From NCBI GenBank assembly GCA_020080175.1, contig JAGHQL010000098.1, positions 25,061-89,060 of the forward strand: DNA of 64,000 nucleotides. Direction: 5' to 3'. Shown one piece after another: positions 11,175 through 22,977 of the stretch. The position numbers and the translations under genes are program-made. Source of the DNA: Glutinoglossum americanum (taxonomy: Eukaryota; Ascomycota; Geoglossomycetes; Geoglossales; Geoglossaceae). Numbering within the stretch: the stretch's first letter is position 1; each line of letters opens with the position of its first letter. The notes beneath the pieces were generated by a model. It had not been told where the DNA came from, ran no database searches, and saw only the letters and a program-made list of their open reading frames with translations.

Positions 11175-13561
11175 TTATTGTGCATTGTGCATTTCCCCTC
11201 GAGCAGAAACCAATGCCTTCTCCTTTCGAGCTGCCGTGTCACGTTCACCGCTTTCACCACTAACCAGGGCCTCCACTCTGCGTGTAAGATATACCGTAGC
11301 GCTCTTCCCTTGCTTCTGGCGGATCCGCTCCACTTCTTCTCGATACGCAGTCTCATATACATTAATATCAGTTGCAGGAGGCGATTCACTAACTACATAC
11401 GAGGGCTTAAGATGGGCATCATCGCCGCCTGGCCCAACATTGAGGTAGAGTGGATCCTCACCCAATGGATCATGTGCTTGCTCCTTTTCTGAATCGTAAG
11501 CCTCTCTGTGGCCGACTGGTCGAGGAACAGCCGGAGTGGCCTCGGAGGGACTGAGCACGGTGTGACCGAGGGAGCTCCTAACACCAGACGTCTCGGAGCC
11601 GTCAGATATCCCGCCGTCCGTAATCGCAACAGCTGAATCCATCCTATGCGCCAAGGCTCTTGTGAAGCTTGACGCATCAGCGTCTCGACGCACACCCCCG
11701 GAGCTTAGAGTCTGCTCCACCGACCGCCGGTCCCCTGTACCGAGACTTCTGGACCTGAATGGTCCAGAGCTACTTCCCGGTGGCGACATTGAACGGGGCG
11801 GATGGACAATCCGAATTTCTTCGCCAAGCATACCATCAATGAGGTGAGGACGTTTCTTGAAGATGAGGTTCTTGAACTGCTTTACAGCTTTCATCTTTGT
11901 TCATTTCAGCTACTGCAACTTTCTGGGCTTCAAGAAAAAAACTTACCACTACCATGGCGTGCTTTATGTTGCTCGTGATTGCATCCTTCAGCTCAGCGTC
12001 TGTGGGTAGCTCTACTAGATCTGCGGTGTTCTCTTCGCTCGATAGAAGTCTATCGGTTCCGCCTTTAGTCACCCACGGGTGCTCCTTCAATATCGTTAGT
12101 TAGGAAGTGTGCCTGTAAAATCTTTTCGACGAACCCACCCGTAGTTCAGGCATCTTGATTCGCTTCGCCGGGTCCTTCTCAAGCAGTCTCTCCATTGAAT
12201 CTACAAAGTCAGGATCTGTGTCGGGCGGGTATGTCAATACGTCGTTCCTGATTGCTTCATAAAGATCCATGACTCCGATCTTTTCAAACGGGAGCTTCCC
12301 AAATCGTAGGCAATAAAGCGTGACACCCATTGACCAAATATCCGCTGCCTTCCCTGAAATTTCTCCGTGTCTAGCCACACATAATTCGGGTGGAAGAAAT
12401 GCTGGTGAACCAGCCGATTTTGCCGTGAGCATTTCCGACTCCTTTTCAAACATCTCAGAGACCCCAAAATCTACAATTTTGAGTACATTTTCGCTGGTGA
12501 GAAGTAGGTTATCCGGTTTTATGTCCCGGTGAACAACACCCTGCGCGTGCACTGGACACGCTAAATGTAAGCAGAATTTCTTTAAGATTCGACCGGCTAG
12601 GTCACCGACAGTATTCTATCCCTAGAATTAAATCTCGGAACCAGCATCTGCAGTCTTCATCGTCGTAACAGTCCGACCTTTCATCCAGTCCTACCTTCAT
12701 AATCACCCCTTTCTTGCACATTTCCAGAACCATATACAGAGAATCCTCTTCCGGATCGTCTAGGACTTCTATTAGTTGGACTAGATTGTTGTGATTGAGT
12801 TTCTTCATGATGGCAATCTCTTCCCTAATCAGATAGAGCGGGTTTCCAGCTTCTTCGTCTTTGTGGACATCGGAGGCCGACCGCCTATGTAGGGGTGAGT
12901 TGAGGCCGTTCCCAGCAGCCAAATGGCCGGGCCGTCGCCCAGGACCCGGACGGCGGAGAATGTGTGATTGGGCTCGCTTCCGGAGTCGAGATTTGGAAAA
13001 TTCCTTTACGGCCTAGTGGAACTCAACCTGTCAATGGGATGACCCTGTGATGGGGGACCATAGTGAAGCAATGGAGGACAAGATCCTGCTGCGCAAACAA
13101 CCTCTCGCCTCCCTATTATCAAAACAAAAATCCTCACATATTCGGTTCTGAATTGGTCTATAGCTAAATGCACAGCACCAAAAGATCCACGTCCGATCTC
13201 TTGCTTTATGACATATTGGTTAATGCGATGTTGAGCTTGCCCATCATCCCCGCTATTGCTGTACTCAGAACGTGCATCGAGTGTTTCCTATAGCATGCCC
13301 ACATAGTGAGACAGACGCTCTTGGCCGTATCCTGAATGAGGGGCCGTGGCGAACCTTAACCTCCCTCGGTGCAGAGTGGGTCCGGGTATGGTGTCTAGTC
13401 GGGCTCTTGTATGCTGGAGCGGATCTACCAGAAAACCAGTTAGCGGGGCGCCATAGTCGAATTGCCTGCAGGACCTACAAATGCCGGAGTATCGGCGGCC
13501 GTTCGGATTCTTCTGAGGAAGGTACAGCGGGAGCGATGCCACCATCCATTCTCTCTGTCAT
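11175..13561 (-). CDS. cmkC: calcium/calmodulin-dependent protein kinase kinase (CaMKK/Ssp1/CmkC type)
   Basis: An upstream kinase of the CaMKK group, which activates CaM-kinases and the AMPK/Snf1 family. The N-terminal exons read MTERMDGGIAPAVP, SAPAYKSPTRHHTRTHSAPR, then EVKETLDARSEYS, and the kinase domain starts at INQYVIKQEIGRGSFGAVHL. The catalytic lysine is in AVKEFSKSRLRKR. It is followed by an Arg/Pro-rich insert (ILRRPGPGRRPG), the hallmark of CaMKKs between subdomains II and III. Then come HAQGVVHRDIKPDNLL, DFGVSEMFE, GSPAFLPPEL and the EHPWV end. Behind the domain, IKHAMVVVKAVKQFKNLIFK is a basic amphipathic stretch fitting a calmodulin-binding or autoinhibitory segment. A disordered Ser-rich tail ends at MHNAQ. 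The N-terminal start (13561) is the least certain point. The gene is head-to-head with bet5. Confidence 0.88.
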
Positions 13562-13770
13562 GATGAGTCTTTCGTTGCAGGGCAGATCAAGTAATATGTC
13601 ACTAGGTAAGAGGTTGCAGATAGAGGTGGAGCGGAAGTGGGGCTAGAAGGGAAGGGCTGAGTTGGGTCAGATGGGGCTCTGCTGATGCATGCCGGGGCTA
13701 CGCGAGCCTTGGCAAGGCTTGATACAGACATCAGTGGGAGTTGTCGTGGGTTGAAGCAGTACCTGGAAGG
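13562..13770. promoter_or_regulatory. short divergent promoter cmkC / bet5
   Basis: About 209 bases separate the proposed CaMKK start and the Bet5 start. If the CaMKK has another 5' exon, the two transcripts overlap here. Confidence 0.4.
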
Positions 13771-14541
13771 ATGGTTGTTTATTCTTTCTACATTTTTGAT
13801 CGCCATAGTAAGCCCCAATGGGTCCACATGTCATGTATTTGGGATCATCTCGAACTGACAGCGCTTGTAGCTGAATGTATTTATAGCAAGCAATGGCTCT
13901 CAGGACCAGCTTCTTCCAGTGCAGCTACTGGCGCTACGAAGCCCTTACGGCCACAATCCGGCTCTAGCGTTGTCAGTGCCGGTGAACTCGATAATGGACC
14001 AGCGCGAACTCGCCCATCCAGATTGAGCGCTGAAGATGATGCGAAACTAGTATTCGGGACCGTTTTTTCATTACGGAATATGGTGAGAAAGTTAGGGGGT
14101 CCTGACGATCAGTAAGAGGCCGCCATTCTCTTTCTACCAATTATGTCTCTTACAATTGAATTTTGACAGCTTCATCTCATACCGCACTGGACAATACAAA
14201 CTTCATTACTACGAGACTCCCACGAACCTCAAGTTCGTTATGCTGACCGACATCAAGACCAACAACCTCAGAATGGTTCTACATCAGATATACGTCAGCC
14301 TTTATGTTGAGTTTGGTGTGTCCTCAATTACCATTTATGGTAAATTAAGCTAACCCGATGTCTAGTGGTTAAGAATCCTCTATCTCGTAGGTACCTAGAA
14401 GCTATCGCGCTACTGTTTATTGACATAGTGGTAGCTGTAGAACATCCTGGTGGTGAAGGCGTCGCTAATGAACTCTTTGAGATGGGCCTGGAGAGCTTTA
14501 TTGTTTGTCCCCAGTTCTATCCACCCAGTGGGAAGGGCTAA
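13771..14541 (+). CDS. bet5: TRAPP complex subunit Bet5 (TRAPPC1)
   Basis: A core longin-fold subunit shared by TRAPP complexes that activate Ypt1/Rab1 on early Golgi membranes. Exon 1 (37 bases) encodes MVVYSFYIFDRH. It joins to TECIYSKQWL, a low-complexity insert rich in Ser/Ala, DDAKLVFGTVFSLRNMVRKL, then FISYRTGQYKLHYYETPTNL, KFVMLTDIKTNN, HQIYVSLYVEF, VVKNPLS, PVEHPGGEGVANELFEMGLE, and ends at PPSGKG. Motif order is complete for TRAPPC1. The inserted Ser-rich loop is typical of fungal Bet5. Five exons are needed, all with GT-AG borders. The last 12 residues look less conserved than the rest. The gene converges on pex3. Confidence 0.93.
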
Positions 14542-14866
14542 CACTTCAACCAATCTCGACCTAGAGCGCAGCTTTGTAGCTTTGTAAAACTTGACCTTTA
14601 ATGGCGCAGGCATGAACGACCAAAACGATTAATTGACCAGGATGAAATTAATTCTGACAGACGACCGAGCTTCGAGAGTTCACCTCCTCCCATATATCTT
14701 ATGACCAAGTCTATCGTATCTTTGTCTGACCGAAACATAGAGGCGATGAGAAATTGGACTGTACCCTAGTCATACAAATTCCCAGTAAGAGTGAAGGTCT
14801 GGAGAGTTGAGGAAGCTATCGGTTCCCCAGCTATATACTTTGCCATCACAATCTCAGCTGTGAATT
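14542..14866. other. convergent intergenic region
   Basis: Between bet5 (+) and pex3 (-). It holds 3' flanks only, and I see nothing else. Confidence 0.55.
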
Positions 14867-16648
14867 CTATCCTGAATGCTCTGTTGCTTTTCCCCATGCA
14901 CTCTCAAATTCAGCCTCCACGAGTGACATGTCAGCAAAACTTTCACCGCATTCAATCGTTCCTGATGCTGTCGGTACCTCTGGTTTAGACCCCGTTCCAT
15001 CTCTGCCGTTGTGCTTTCCCCCTGCGCTACTTGTGGTTGGTGCCTCGAACTCAAAATTTGACGAATAGACAATCGCCGCAAAACCCTCCAGATCCCGCTG
15101 CTGCTCCATTGCTCTCAGATACTCATTCACTTTCTCCTCCGCGTTTGTGCCGAGGCCTATGGAATGCGCCTGCCTTGTCAAAACCGCCAAAATATTTGCA
15201 ACCTTTGCCTTGGCCTCGATCTCATCACCACTGATCTCCTGTATTCGGCTACCCCCAAGGCTGGGGTCTGGGGGAAGTTTATAGGCCTGAAACCTGAGTT
15301 TTTCATCTACTAGAACAGAGAACCCGGCATCGAGGAGTTTAGTGAGAACGTAGGTGAAAGGTGGAGAGTCAATGAGATCGGATGTTTCATCAAGGAGCTT
15401 ACGGAGGGGCATGTGTGAGGAGTCTGTAGTAGTTGTAGGGGGCATGGTGGAGCTAGACATGCCGGATTCGTGGAGAACGTAGTCTTCCTGTTCGCGGGGC
15501 GGGAGAAGATAAGGCAGCCATTTGCTAGTTCTATTTGTAGAGGTCAGTGATGCCAGGGATGCAGGTATCTTAATGCTAAGGACCTTCTTTCAGTTTCCTT
15601 TGAACCTTCGATCTTTTCCCGAACCTCTAGGACCAACTCTATGAGTTTCTCGAGCGTAATATCCTCTCTAGGACTTAGTGGCCCAAAAACTCCCTTGACT
15701 GCCGCCTCCACTCTAGTCATTACATCCTTCCATCCGCGATGCAGCAGCCACCAGCTAAATGTCAAATATCGCCTATTGGTCTCGATGTCGTTGCCGTAAG
15801 CTTGCTCTAAATTATCATCGTCGTGATTTTCGAGGTTAATTGTGGACTCATTTGGGTGCGAAGCAAGGGAGACGACACTGGAAAGATAATTCCGTCGACC
15901 GAGGAGATTTAGCTGGATACGAGTGAAGAGGGTGAGTAGGGATAAAGTATAAAGTAGAGTAAAAGCTCTCGTGATGGCTTATAATTTTATTTTTGTTGGT
16001 TAGCTCGATTTTCTGTAAACGGAAGACGCGGACATACAGCTTATCTTAAGTTCATTCCACAACTTCGCTTTACTTTTCCGTGTCCGTTGCTGTGGTACCA
16101 ACTGTCCAGGCTGCTTTACCTCTGATACCCCACTGACAACAGCTTCAGCTAAGTTCTGACTCGCGTGTATGTAGCCTTCGCTCTGGAAGCTCTGCAGACT
16201 CCTCCCATCATCATCTGTCACGCTTGGTGGGCCTGAGCTCATCTCCGAAGAGGCTATGTCTGCTGTGGTAGCTAGGTGCTCGGCTTTCTTCTGTTGTAGT
16301 TCATGAGTTATGTTTTCCACCCTGAGCGCCTCCAAGATATTTTCTGTCGCCGTTGGGAGGAGGCCAAGGACAGTGAAGGTGCAGTCTTCTTGATTCTGTT
16401 CAAAGCGGCGACGGAGGCTGTGATTGCATTGTCAACGTACATTATCTTCCAAAGAGGGAAGCCTCTATGGACATTCATTGGAGATGGTACTTTTCTTTAG
16501 CTATACGATCACTACTCATTCGCTCGCGGGCCTCAGCCAGCTTCGACAAGACATATTGCGAAGCAACATAGCCGACACCAAGCACACCAAAGCCAATGGC
16601 AAAATTAGTTCGATTGCGCCGAAACCAGTTACGCGTCGCACGGATCAT
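14867..16648 (-). CDS. pex3: peroxisome biogenesis protein Pex3
   Basis: Pex3 is the peroxisomal membrane receptor for Pex19 and is needed to insert peroxisomal membrane proteins. It starts MIRATRNWFRRNRTNFAIGF, a basic patch followed by a short hydrophobic anchor (GFGVLGVGYVASQYVL), the usual N-terminal targeting signal. Next come LRRRFEQNQEDCTFTVL, PTATENILEALRVENITHEL, KLWNELKISC, a hydrophobic RAFTLLYTLSLLTLFTRIQL, LLGRRNYLSSVVSLA, YLTFSWWLLHRGWKDVM, FGPLSPREDITLEKL, and the C-terminal block YLRAMEQQRDLEGFAAIVYS. It ends ATEHSG. The family is matched across its full length. One intron uses an unusual GTCCTT donor (near 15577). It is divergent from atg101 over 440 bases. Confidence 0.94.
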
Positions 16649-17088
16649 GACTAGAGTGGGACGTAGAGCAGCAGACCGAGCAGGTCATGTTCCGGGCATG
16701 GTGCGATATGATCAACTGATTTTGTTGTCGAGTTGCGTGACTTGAGATGTTGTTGTGCGCGTTGTCTTGTGTCGGCAAGCCTCGGTATGGTATTAGCCTA
16801 TCCCCTATCCAGTAAGAGCGAATGGGAAGGAACAGGTCACCGCTGCTTTAACTGATTGAGACCCCCACGTTGCCCTGCCCCTCTTCCATTCCCCCAATAA
16901 TGCAGAATGATGAAGGTGGTCTGAAGACTGAAGTACTTAGTCCTGTCTGACCGCAACCCCAACCGCGATCCCCACAAACAGCCCTCGAAAGTCGCTCTGT
17001 TAATATACAACCTCACTTCTAGGGACCTCAGATCTACTATCAAGGAAACAACTCAAGTTTGGTAAATTTCCCGATCCACCCTCAACCC
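16649..17088. promoter_or_regulatory. bidirectional promoter pex3 / atg101
   Basis: These 440 bases separate the divergent starts of pex3 and atg101. No supported ORF or RNA gene. It must contain both promoters. Confidence 0.5.
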
Positions 17089-17820
17089 ATGGACCAGCGT
17101 CGTCCTCCCGAGTACATCCTTGAGGTCTTCGCCGATCCAACATGCGTCAAGGACATTGTAAAAGGTTCGGCCGCGCTACCTCTCTGCAGCACCAAGCGCC
17201 GATCCATCTTCGAATAACACATTGATTACTAGGCATTCTCCATACGATCTTCTTCCACCGCTTCTTTCCTTCCCTGCGTCCAAAGACTTGTGATCTTCTC
17301 GATCTAACGCTCCCTGTTGTTGACGATGCGGACCTGGAGACTCTCATTGACCAGCGTACGACTGCGCTTATCCATCAAATTGATACAACGTCCAACCAGC
17401 GTTCAAACTCGGTGCGTGGCCAGATAGCTGTGCAGTTTTACGAGAAGCGCAGGCGCAAAACGTGGTTGAGAGCCGCAGAAGAGGAGGTGTGCTGGGAGCA
17501 ATGGACGCTTAATGTCACGTTAGCAACACCGAGGACTGAATCTGGTAAGTTATCTTTCCACTAGACTGTGTTTGTCGTCCTCGAAGCCTTTCCCCGACCT
17601 TCCCCTTTACTGATTACCGCGTGCGGTGGTAGAGCGGGTTAAGGTCCGGAAAGCTATGGAGACGCAGTTACAAAAGACAGCATTGAAGATCGTAATGACT
17701 GTGAATAAAGAGAAAGATCATATCCCACCAATTACGACCAGCGAGGCGAATCCCTTCCCATACCAGATTGTCACCAATCCGAAGGATGAGGGTTGGGGAA
17801 CGCGGATAGGCATATTTTGA
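17089..17820 (+). CDS. atg101: autophagy-related protein Atg101
   Basis: A HORMA-fold partner of Atg13 in the Atg1 kinase complex that starts autophagy. It is found in most fungi but replaced in budding yeast. Three exons (17089-17164, 17233-17544, 17633-17820) give 191 aa. Seen in order: PPEYILEVFADPTCVKDIVK, GILHTIFFHRFFPSLRPKT, LDLTLPVVDDADLETLID, GQIAVQFYEKRRRKTWL, CWEQWTLNVTLATPRTESER, then IVMTVNKEKDHIPPITTSEA and NPFPYQIV. It ends WGTRIGIF. These are the family signatures, including the conserved PFPY near the C-terminus. The first intron has a weak GTTCGG donor, but only this junction gives the conserved GILHTIFFHR. Confidence 0.94.
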
Positions 17821-18560
17821 GCGATTGGACGTGATAGATTTCTTATAGTGCTGGCACATCTTTACGAGGCGGCACGTCGCTGGTCCGGGGTGCCGGTCAC
17901 AGACGCGTCGATAGTCTCCAGATACCTTCCCTCGTTCGACAGGTTTCGATCGAGAATCGATTTTACTGCCATTTCAGCGCTCAGCCCTGCGATGACATCA
18001 TCCCTTACCGTAGACCCTGACTGGAAAGCAGCATTGGACAGAAATCCTTGGTCTTAAATCCTTGGTCTTCTGTTAAACACCCTTTGGCGGATGTTGGGAT
18101 TCCTGACTTGCGTGACGCTTGAAGCGGCATGTCTGGACACTAAGGATATTCGGAGTTCTGCATCGGAGATATTTTTTATGGAGGAAAGTAAGAATGAGAA
18201 CTTGGGAGGCTTGGTGCTCTAGCCAAGTGAGCGATTTCACATGGAGGCACCCTTTTCTCTTTCGTGCTTCTAGACGAAGGAAACTGCATTGGCATCATCA
18301 ACATACAGCAAACGACCAAAAGACAAATAGACCACCGCTGGGTTTCTATAAATATTCATTCCCATTGTCACGCGGTATTCATTACGTTCTGTCGCATCCA
18401 TCATCAATGACTGGCGGCTGTGCTTGAGCATATACGAGTAAAATCCCATGTCCAATCATACCATAACAATCTCCTCCCCCCCCTCCCCTCGTTGGCAAAC
18501 CTAGCGACTTTCGTCTAGACCAAGACAACAACCAACCGAGGCCCCGGACCTTTCATCCAC
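17821..18560. other. convergent intergenic region
   Basis: 740 bases between atg101 (+) and yop1 (-). There are short open frames without recognisable character. A 13-base direct repeat (AATCCTTGGTCTT) occurs twice around 18042-18070. Presumed 3' UTRs. Confidence 0.5.
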
Positions 18561-19569
18561 CTAAGCGGCGTGGGGCTTGTCCGATGTGGTGGCTTGGTCG
18601 GCCTTTGAGCGGAGGTTGGCGGCAGTGGACCCCGACGGAGAGAAGTAGCGAGCGAAGATTGGGTGGATCAAGGAGCGGAAAACAATTTGCGCACCACTGG
18701 AATGATTTCCAACGTAAGACAACTTAGCGGCTGAATGACTGGGTGGCTACTTACTTGGTTTGGGGAAGGGCGAGCCACATAACAAGAACAAACTTGAAGG
18801 TGTAATAAAATGCTATTGGCTGATGTAAGAATCAAGTTATGCATCGACTGGATACAGATTGCAGGAACATACGGAACCAGTACACCGCGCTGATAGCACT
18901 CTCAAAGACGCTACTTAGAATATTAGAATTTTAGCAGTTCAAAGATGACATTTGAAAGTACCTACGTCAAAAACGCGTAAACCACCCAATACTGAAGTGC
19001 AAATGACCCTGTCAGTCACGTGTCTCGACCGAAAACTCTCACCAGACATTAATAGGTGGTATGACTTGTGAGATAACATACCGTTAACCACTATAAAGAT
19101 GGTCAGCCGATCATCCCACTTTCAAGGTTGAAAAAATTCAAGTAAATACTCTAGATTGCGTAGATGCGTAGGGAACATACTTGAGTATCATCAGCTTTGC
19201 CAACGGTGAAGAGAGCATTCAGCGAATAGTACGCGGGTAAAATAAATCCAGCCGTGTTGACAAGGAACTGGCCGGCGATGTTGAAGAAGATGAGGAAGAA
19301 GTACACGCCGAGGAGGCCGAGGAATGCGTACACTTTTGGAATGGAAGTCTGCTTTTCCAGGTTGTTGAGAACCTCGTACTTCGATAGCTATCGCGATAGC
19401 AAAGAAAAAAGCGATATTAGCAGCGCGTTCCCATCACCATGACACCCGAAGCATTCAACCTAGCTTGGGGGTTTTCGAGTTGAAAGGTAGTAAGAATGAC
19501 AAGCTCGATGGACACACCTCCTTGTCGATCTGGGAGATCGAATTTTGGGCACGGTCCTGAAAAGACATT
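18561..19569 (-). CDS. yop1: Yop1 (REEP5/DP1/TB2/HVA22 family) ER-shaping protein
   Basis: A reticulon-like membrane protein that forms and stabilises tubular ER and interacts with Yip1/Rab systems. It starts MSFQDRAQNSISQIDKE. Then come LSKYEVLNNLEKQTSIPKVY, two hydrophobic hairpins (FLGLLGVYFFLIFFNIAGQF and the segment near GFILPAYYSLNALFT), then WLTYWVVYAFFTVFESAIS, VYWFPYYFAFKFVLVLWLAL and PQTNGAQIVFRSLIHPIFAR. It ends TTSDKPHAA. The family pattern YW.VYA.F...E and the P.Y...K....W..LP block are clear. About seven exons, some very short. The assignment is firm, and individual small-exon borders are approximate. Confidence 0.93.
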
Positions 19570-20315
19570 TCTTTGTTATTGTAGTTGCTGTTGTTATCGT
19601 GACTGATAGGCGCAATGTAGAAAAGATAGGGGATTTGAAATATGGATGGAGTTATGAGGAAGTTATCAAGTCCAGAACCAGGCGATGGAAATAACGATGC
19701 GTCGGTGATGATATTTGGACGTCGCCAAAGGACAAGGAGCAGTTTTGAACTGGGAAGTAACGTGACTACGTTCCGAGACTCCTACGTAATCTGGGCACAA
19801 GGAATGCGAGGAGACTGGCGAAGAAAAAGCTGGGAGAATGCGGAGCAGTGACTTTGTAGATACTTGCGACGACTCTCTTCGCATCGGGCAAATCAGCATC
19901 CAGCTCTGTAGTTGTGTGTCACTGGCCATTTCACACCCGTTTGTGCCTCAGTCTGAATTTTTCGCGTGCCGTTCCCCTGTCTACACCCTACAACAGACTC
20001 TCGCATCCCGTCGCCGCGCCAACCTCCTCTTCTTGAGAATCAACAAAAACACTTGCGCCCGGCTGGCTAACTCCAACGACCGACAGCAGAACGCCTATCG
20101 GAGCGAGCGCTACCATCTAAATCCTTTCTTGGAGAAACTCTCTACCACCTACTAAAATCGGACGAACGGTTGGCTTGCATCCTTTATTTGAAAAAGTGTG
20201 CTTGTTTTTCAGCAACAAATTGACGTGATCATCCCAACCACACTCGGCAAACACAAATAACAACGATTGCGCAGCACCAGTGTGACAGAAAGAAAAGCCC
20301 AACATTTGTGCGGCA
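19570..20315. promoter_or_regulatory. divergent promoter region yop1 / rfxA
   Basis: 746 bases between divergent starts. No supported gene. It carries the promoters and 5' UTRs of both genes. Confidence 0.5.
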
Positions 20316-22977
20316 ATGGAAAGTTTAGATGGCCCGCTGGCGATGGGTAAGTTTTATATTCTGCATCAAAGCTTTGTTGCCGTGGTGATGTACTAACCCT
20401 AAAACTCCTTGCTGCAAAGCCGGCCCGCCCTCACAGCCAGCTCACAACGGCTCAACCAAATCACGATCTCGCTCAAGTACATCGGCATCTAGTAAGGGTA
20501 GACCTCGTCCGGCATCTAGAGCTTCGACCACAAGCGCACATAGCAACAATGCTCGGTCGTCACTACAACAGCAAGGTCCACAGCAAGCATATCCATTCTC
20601 CCCAGAAGGGATGATCTTGCACTCAGCCCAACATCTGACCAATCCACATGGTTTCGCAATCGACCCTGCTCTAAATGCCACTACCAACCAGGGTCTACCC
20701 GTCTATTCCGCTGAAGGAGCAGTCGGAGGCCGCCATGAAATCAGTCCGCCGTCAGTGGATTACTCTGGCTTTGAGCTAGATGGCCAGATGCTTGACGTTG
20801 GGTTTGACGAGCAAGATCAGGATCAGGACGCCGGTGCTGGTGGAACCGCCGGCGGAAAACCAACTAGAAAAGGCACAAACCCCGATGTAGCAAACGATAT
20901 CGAACTCAGGCGCCTTCACCAGGAAAACCGACATCGCTCGCTTGAAGATATTGGAAATCAGCTGAGAAAGGATGAGGGTGAACCGTGGTCCGAGAAAACA
21001 AGACAGGTTTTTGCGATGTCCTGGTACGCTTGGAACCCTCAATCGTTGCTCACCAGACTAACAGTTCGAAATTCCTAGGTTAACTACCGCTTGTAAAAAA
21101 GAAGAACTCACTATTGCAGTGCCCCGAGGTCGTGTGTACGCCTATTATGTGTCGAAATGTGCTGTGGAAAAGGTCAAACCATTAAATCCGGCCTCCTTTG
21201 GTAAACTTGTCCGTATCGTATTCAACAACATCAAGACACGTAGACTCGGGGTGCGAGGTCAGTCGAAATATCACTATTGTGGACTTTCTCTTCATGATGA
21301 CCGTACTGGCAAGGTCGTTGCTGCCAGCAACTCCCAGAGTCATCGTTCACGGGAGTTGCAACCAGGCCCCAAGTAAGAATCCTTGTGGGCTCTAGTTCTT
21401 ATAAATGCTTACTTTGATCTTCCAGCCTCAAACTACCACAGCCGCCGACGGATGTAGCCATCTTTCCAGCACCCGGCGTCCCCCTTGGGTCGAAGTCCTC
21501 AAGCCGACGAACTACTATTAACAGCTTAGTAGCTTCGGGACGCTTGTTTTGTGAACCGAGTGATAACAGCAAACAATCAGGGGTCTCGACATCTATGACA
21601 GAGCGTGAGCTGCGCTTTCCAACATCGGAAAAAGATCCTCCCATCAACCCCCATGATCCGATAGAGTTGCCGAGCATTGACGACTACGCAGCCCTTGGTA
21701 CAGATCCAGACGCCGCTGCTACATTGACTGCTCTTTACCGCTCTCATTGCACATCTCTCATCGAGTCACTCCGGTATATGCGGATTAAGCAATTCTTCCA
21801 CCTGTTCACATCTTTCCATGGAACCCTTACCGTACCAAATCAGAAGCTCTTTGCGGATCCTAGCATAGCTCCTTGGATCAAGGAATGCGACTGGCTCATG
21901 TACAAAACCATGATCGGTTTACTATCGCCACTCACTCTACAGGTTGTTCCAGCTGAAGTTATCAATGCTATGAGTCGTATATCAGAGTCTTTGGGTGCTC
22001 ACGTCCGCGCTACATTCCATTCTCATCCTCCTCACGTAATTGAAGCAAAGATTGGCCCAGCAACAATTTTTGCAAGCCTTCTCAACCGCCTGCTGCGGGT
22101 CAACGCAACAGCACATGCGGCGGCCAAAATGCTCTGCAATGTCGCTGACCGTAACCTCATGTACAACGACTATCTCCTATACGTTCGGCCGATCGGTGTG
22201 GTCGAAAGCGAGCTTCCAAACTGCGGTTATAACGAAGTCCTTCGGATACTCACTACTGAGATTGGAGACTTGTTGCAACCGCTCTCTGTCCCTTGGGAAT
22301 TAGACCTGGAATCTAATCAGAGTGTGACTCTATCACCAAGTCCCCGCCACCAGTCAAACAACTCCTCAGACCCTTCAACTGAAGGTGTTCTTGACAGATG
22401 GACAGCGTTCTTTAAAAAACTTCCCCAGCGTTTCCCTCAGACTGACGCGCGCACCATCTTACAATGTTTTGGAGGTGTTAGTACAGCCGTGTTAAGAGAC
22501 ATCACCATGAACTCCGGTCAGAGTTTTGGTGCGTGGTGGGTGGTGAAAGTTTTCCTTGATGAGTGGATGGCGTTTCTAGCAGAAAGGGGAGGTTTTATGA
22601 GCCATAAGTCGGCTTGCGCTGATGCGCCCGAATCTGCTATGGCTATCGATGCGACATCTGACACCTTTGATGAAAGGCATGGAGGCAGCGGGCCGAGAAG
22701 TGGTGCAAGTAGCCATCCGGAAAGTAGGCCAAGTAGTGTAGATGGGGAGAACACTAGCCCGACACTCGGTCCAAATATCAGCCGTGGTGATGCGATATCC
22801 CCTATGGCCGTCATCAGCCAAGCCGCTATGGCTGCGGCTGCAGGTTTTGGAGGCAGTGTTGGACCTGATGACAGTGGCGTTAGTATGAGGATGTCTGAAG
22901 AGGATCTAACAATGGGAAAGTATGACTTTGTTCCTGATAGCACTGATACGGCTGGAGGCGATGTGGTGGTCTGCTAG
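20316..22977 (+). CDS. rfxA: RFX-family winged-helix transcription factor (RfxA/Crt1 type)
   Basis: A DNA-binding regulator of the RFX family. Crt1-type fungal members repress DNA-damage genes and control growth and morphology. Exon 1 (MESLDGPLAMA) joins to a Ser/Thr/Gln-rich low-complexity region. Then comes DIELRRLHQENRHRSLEDI, WSEKTRQVFAMSW, and the RFX domain: LTTACKKEELTIAVPRGRVY, AYYVSKCAVEKVKPLNPASF, GKLVRIVFNNIKTRRLGVRG and QSKYHYCGL. The long C-terminal region (from about 21544) includes the conserved LIESLRYMRIKQFFHLF, FHGTLTVPNQKLFADPSIA, PWIKECDWLMYKTMIGLL and GQSFGAWWVVKVFLDEWMAF. It ends GGDVVVC. DNA-contacting residues are intact by eye. Four exons. Convergent with aos1. Confidence 0.93.

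Noticed and set aside
7258-13561. Two neighbouring kinase genes as a tandem duplication
   Set aside because: They belong to different families (Hal4/Sat4 and CaMKK), with different intron layout and flanking domains.
17848-18427. Open frames after atg101
   Set aside because: They follow the stop codon of a complete gene and show no recognisable protein. Taken as 3' flank.
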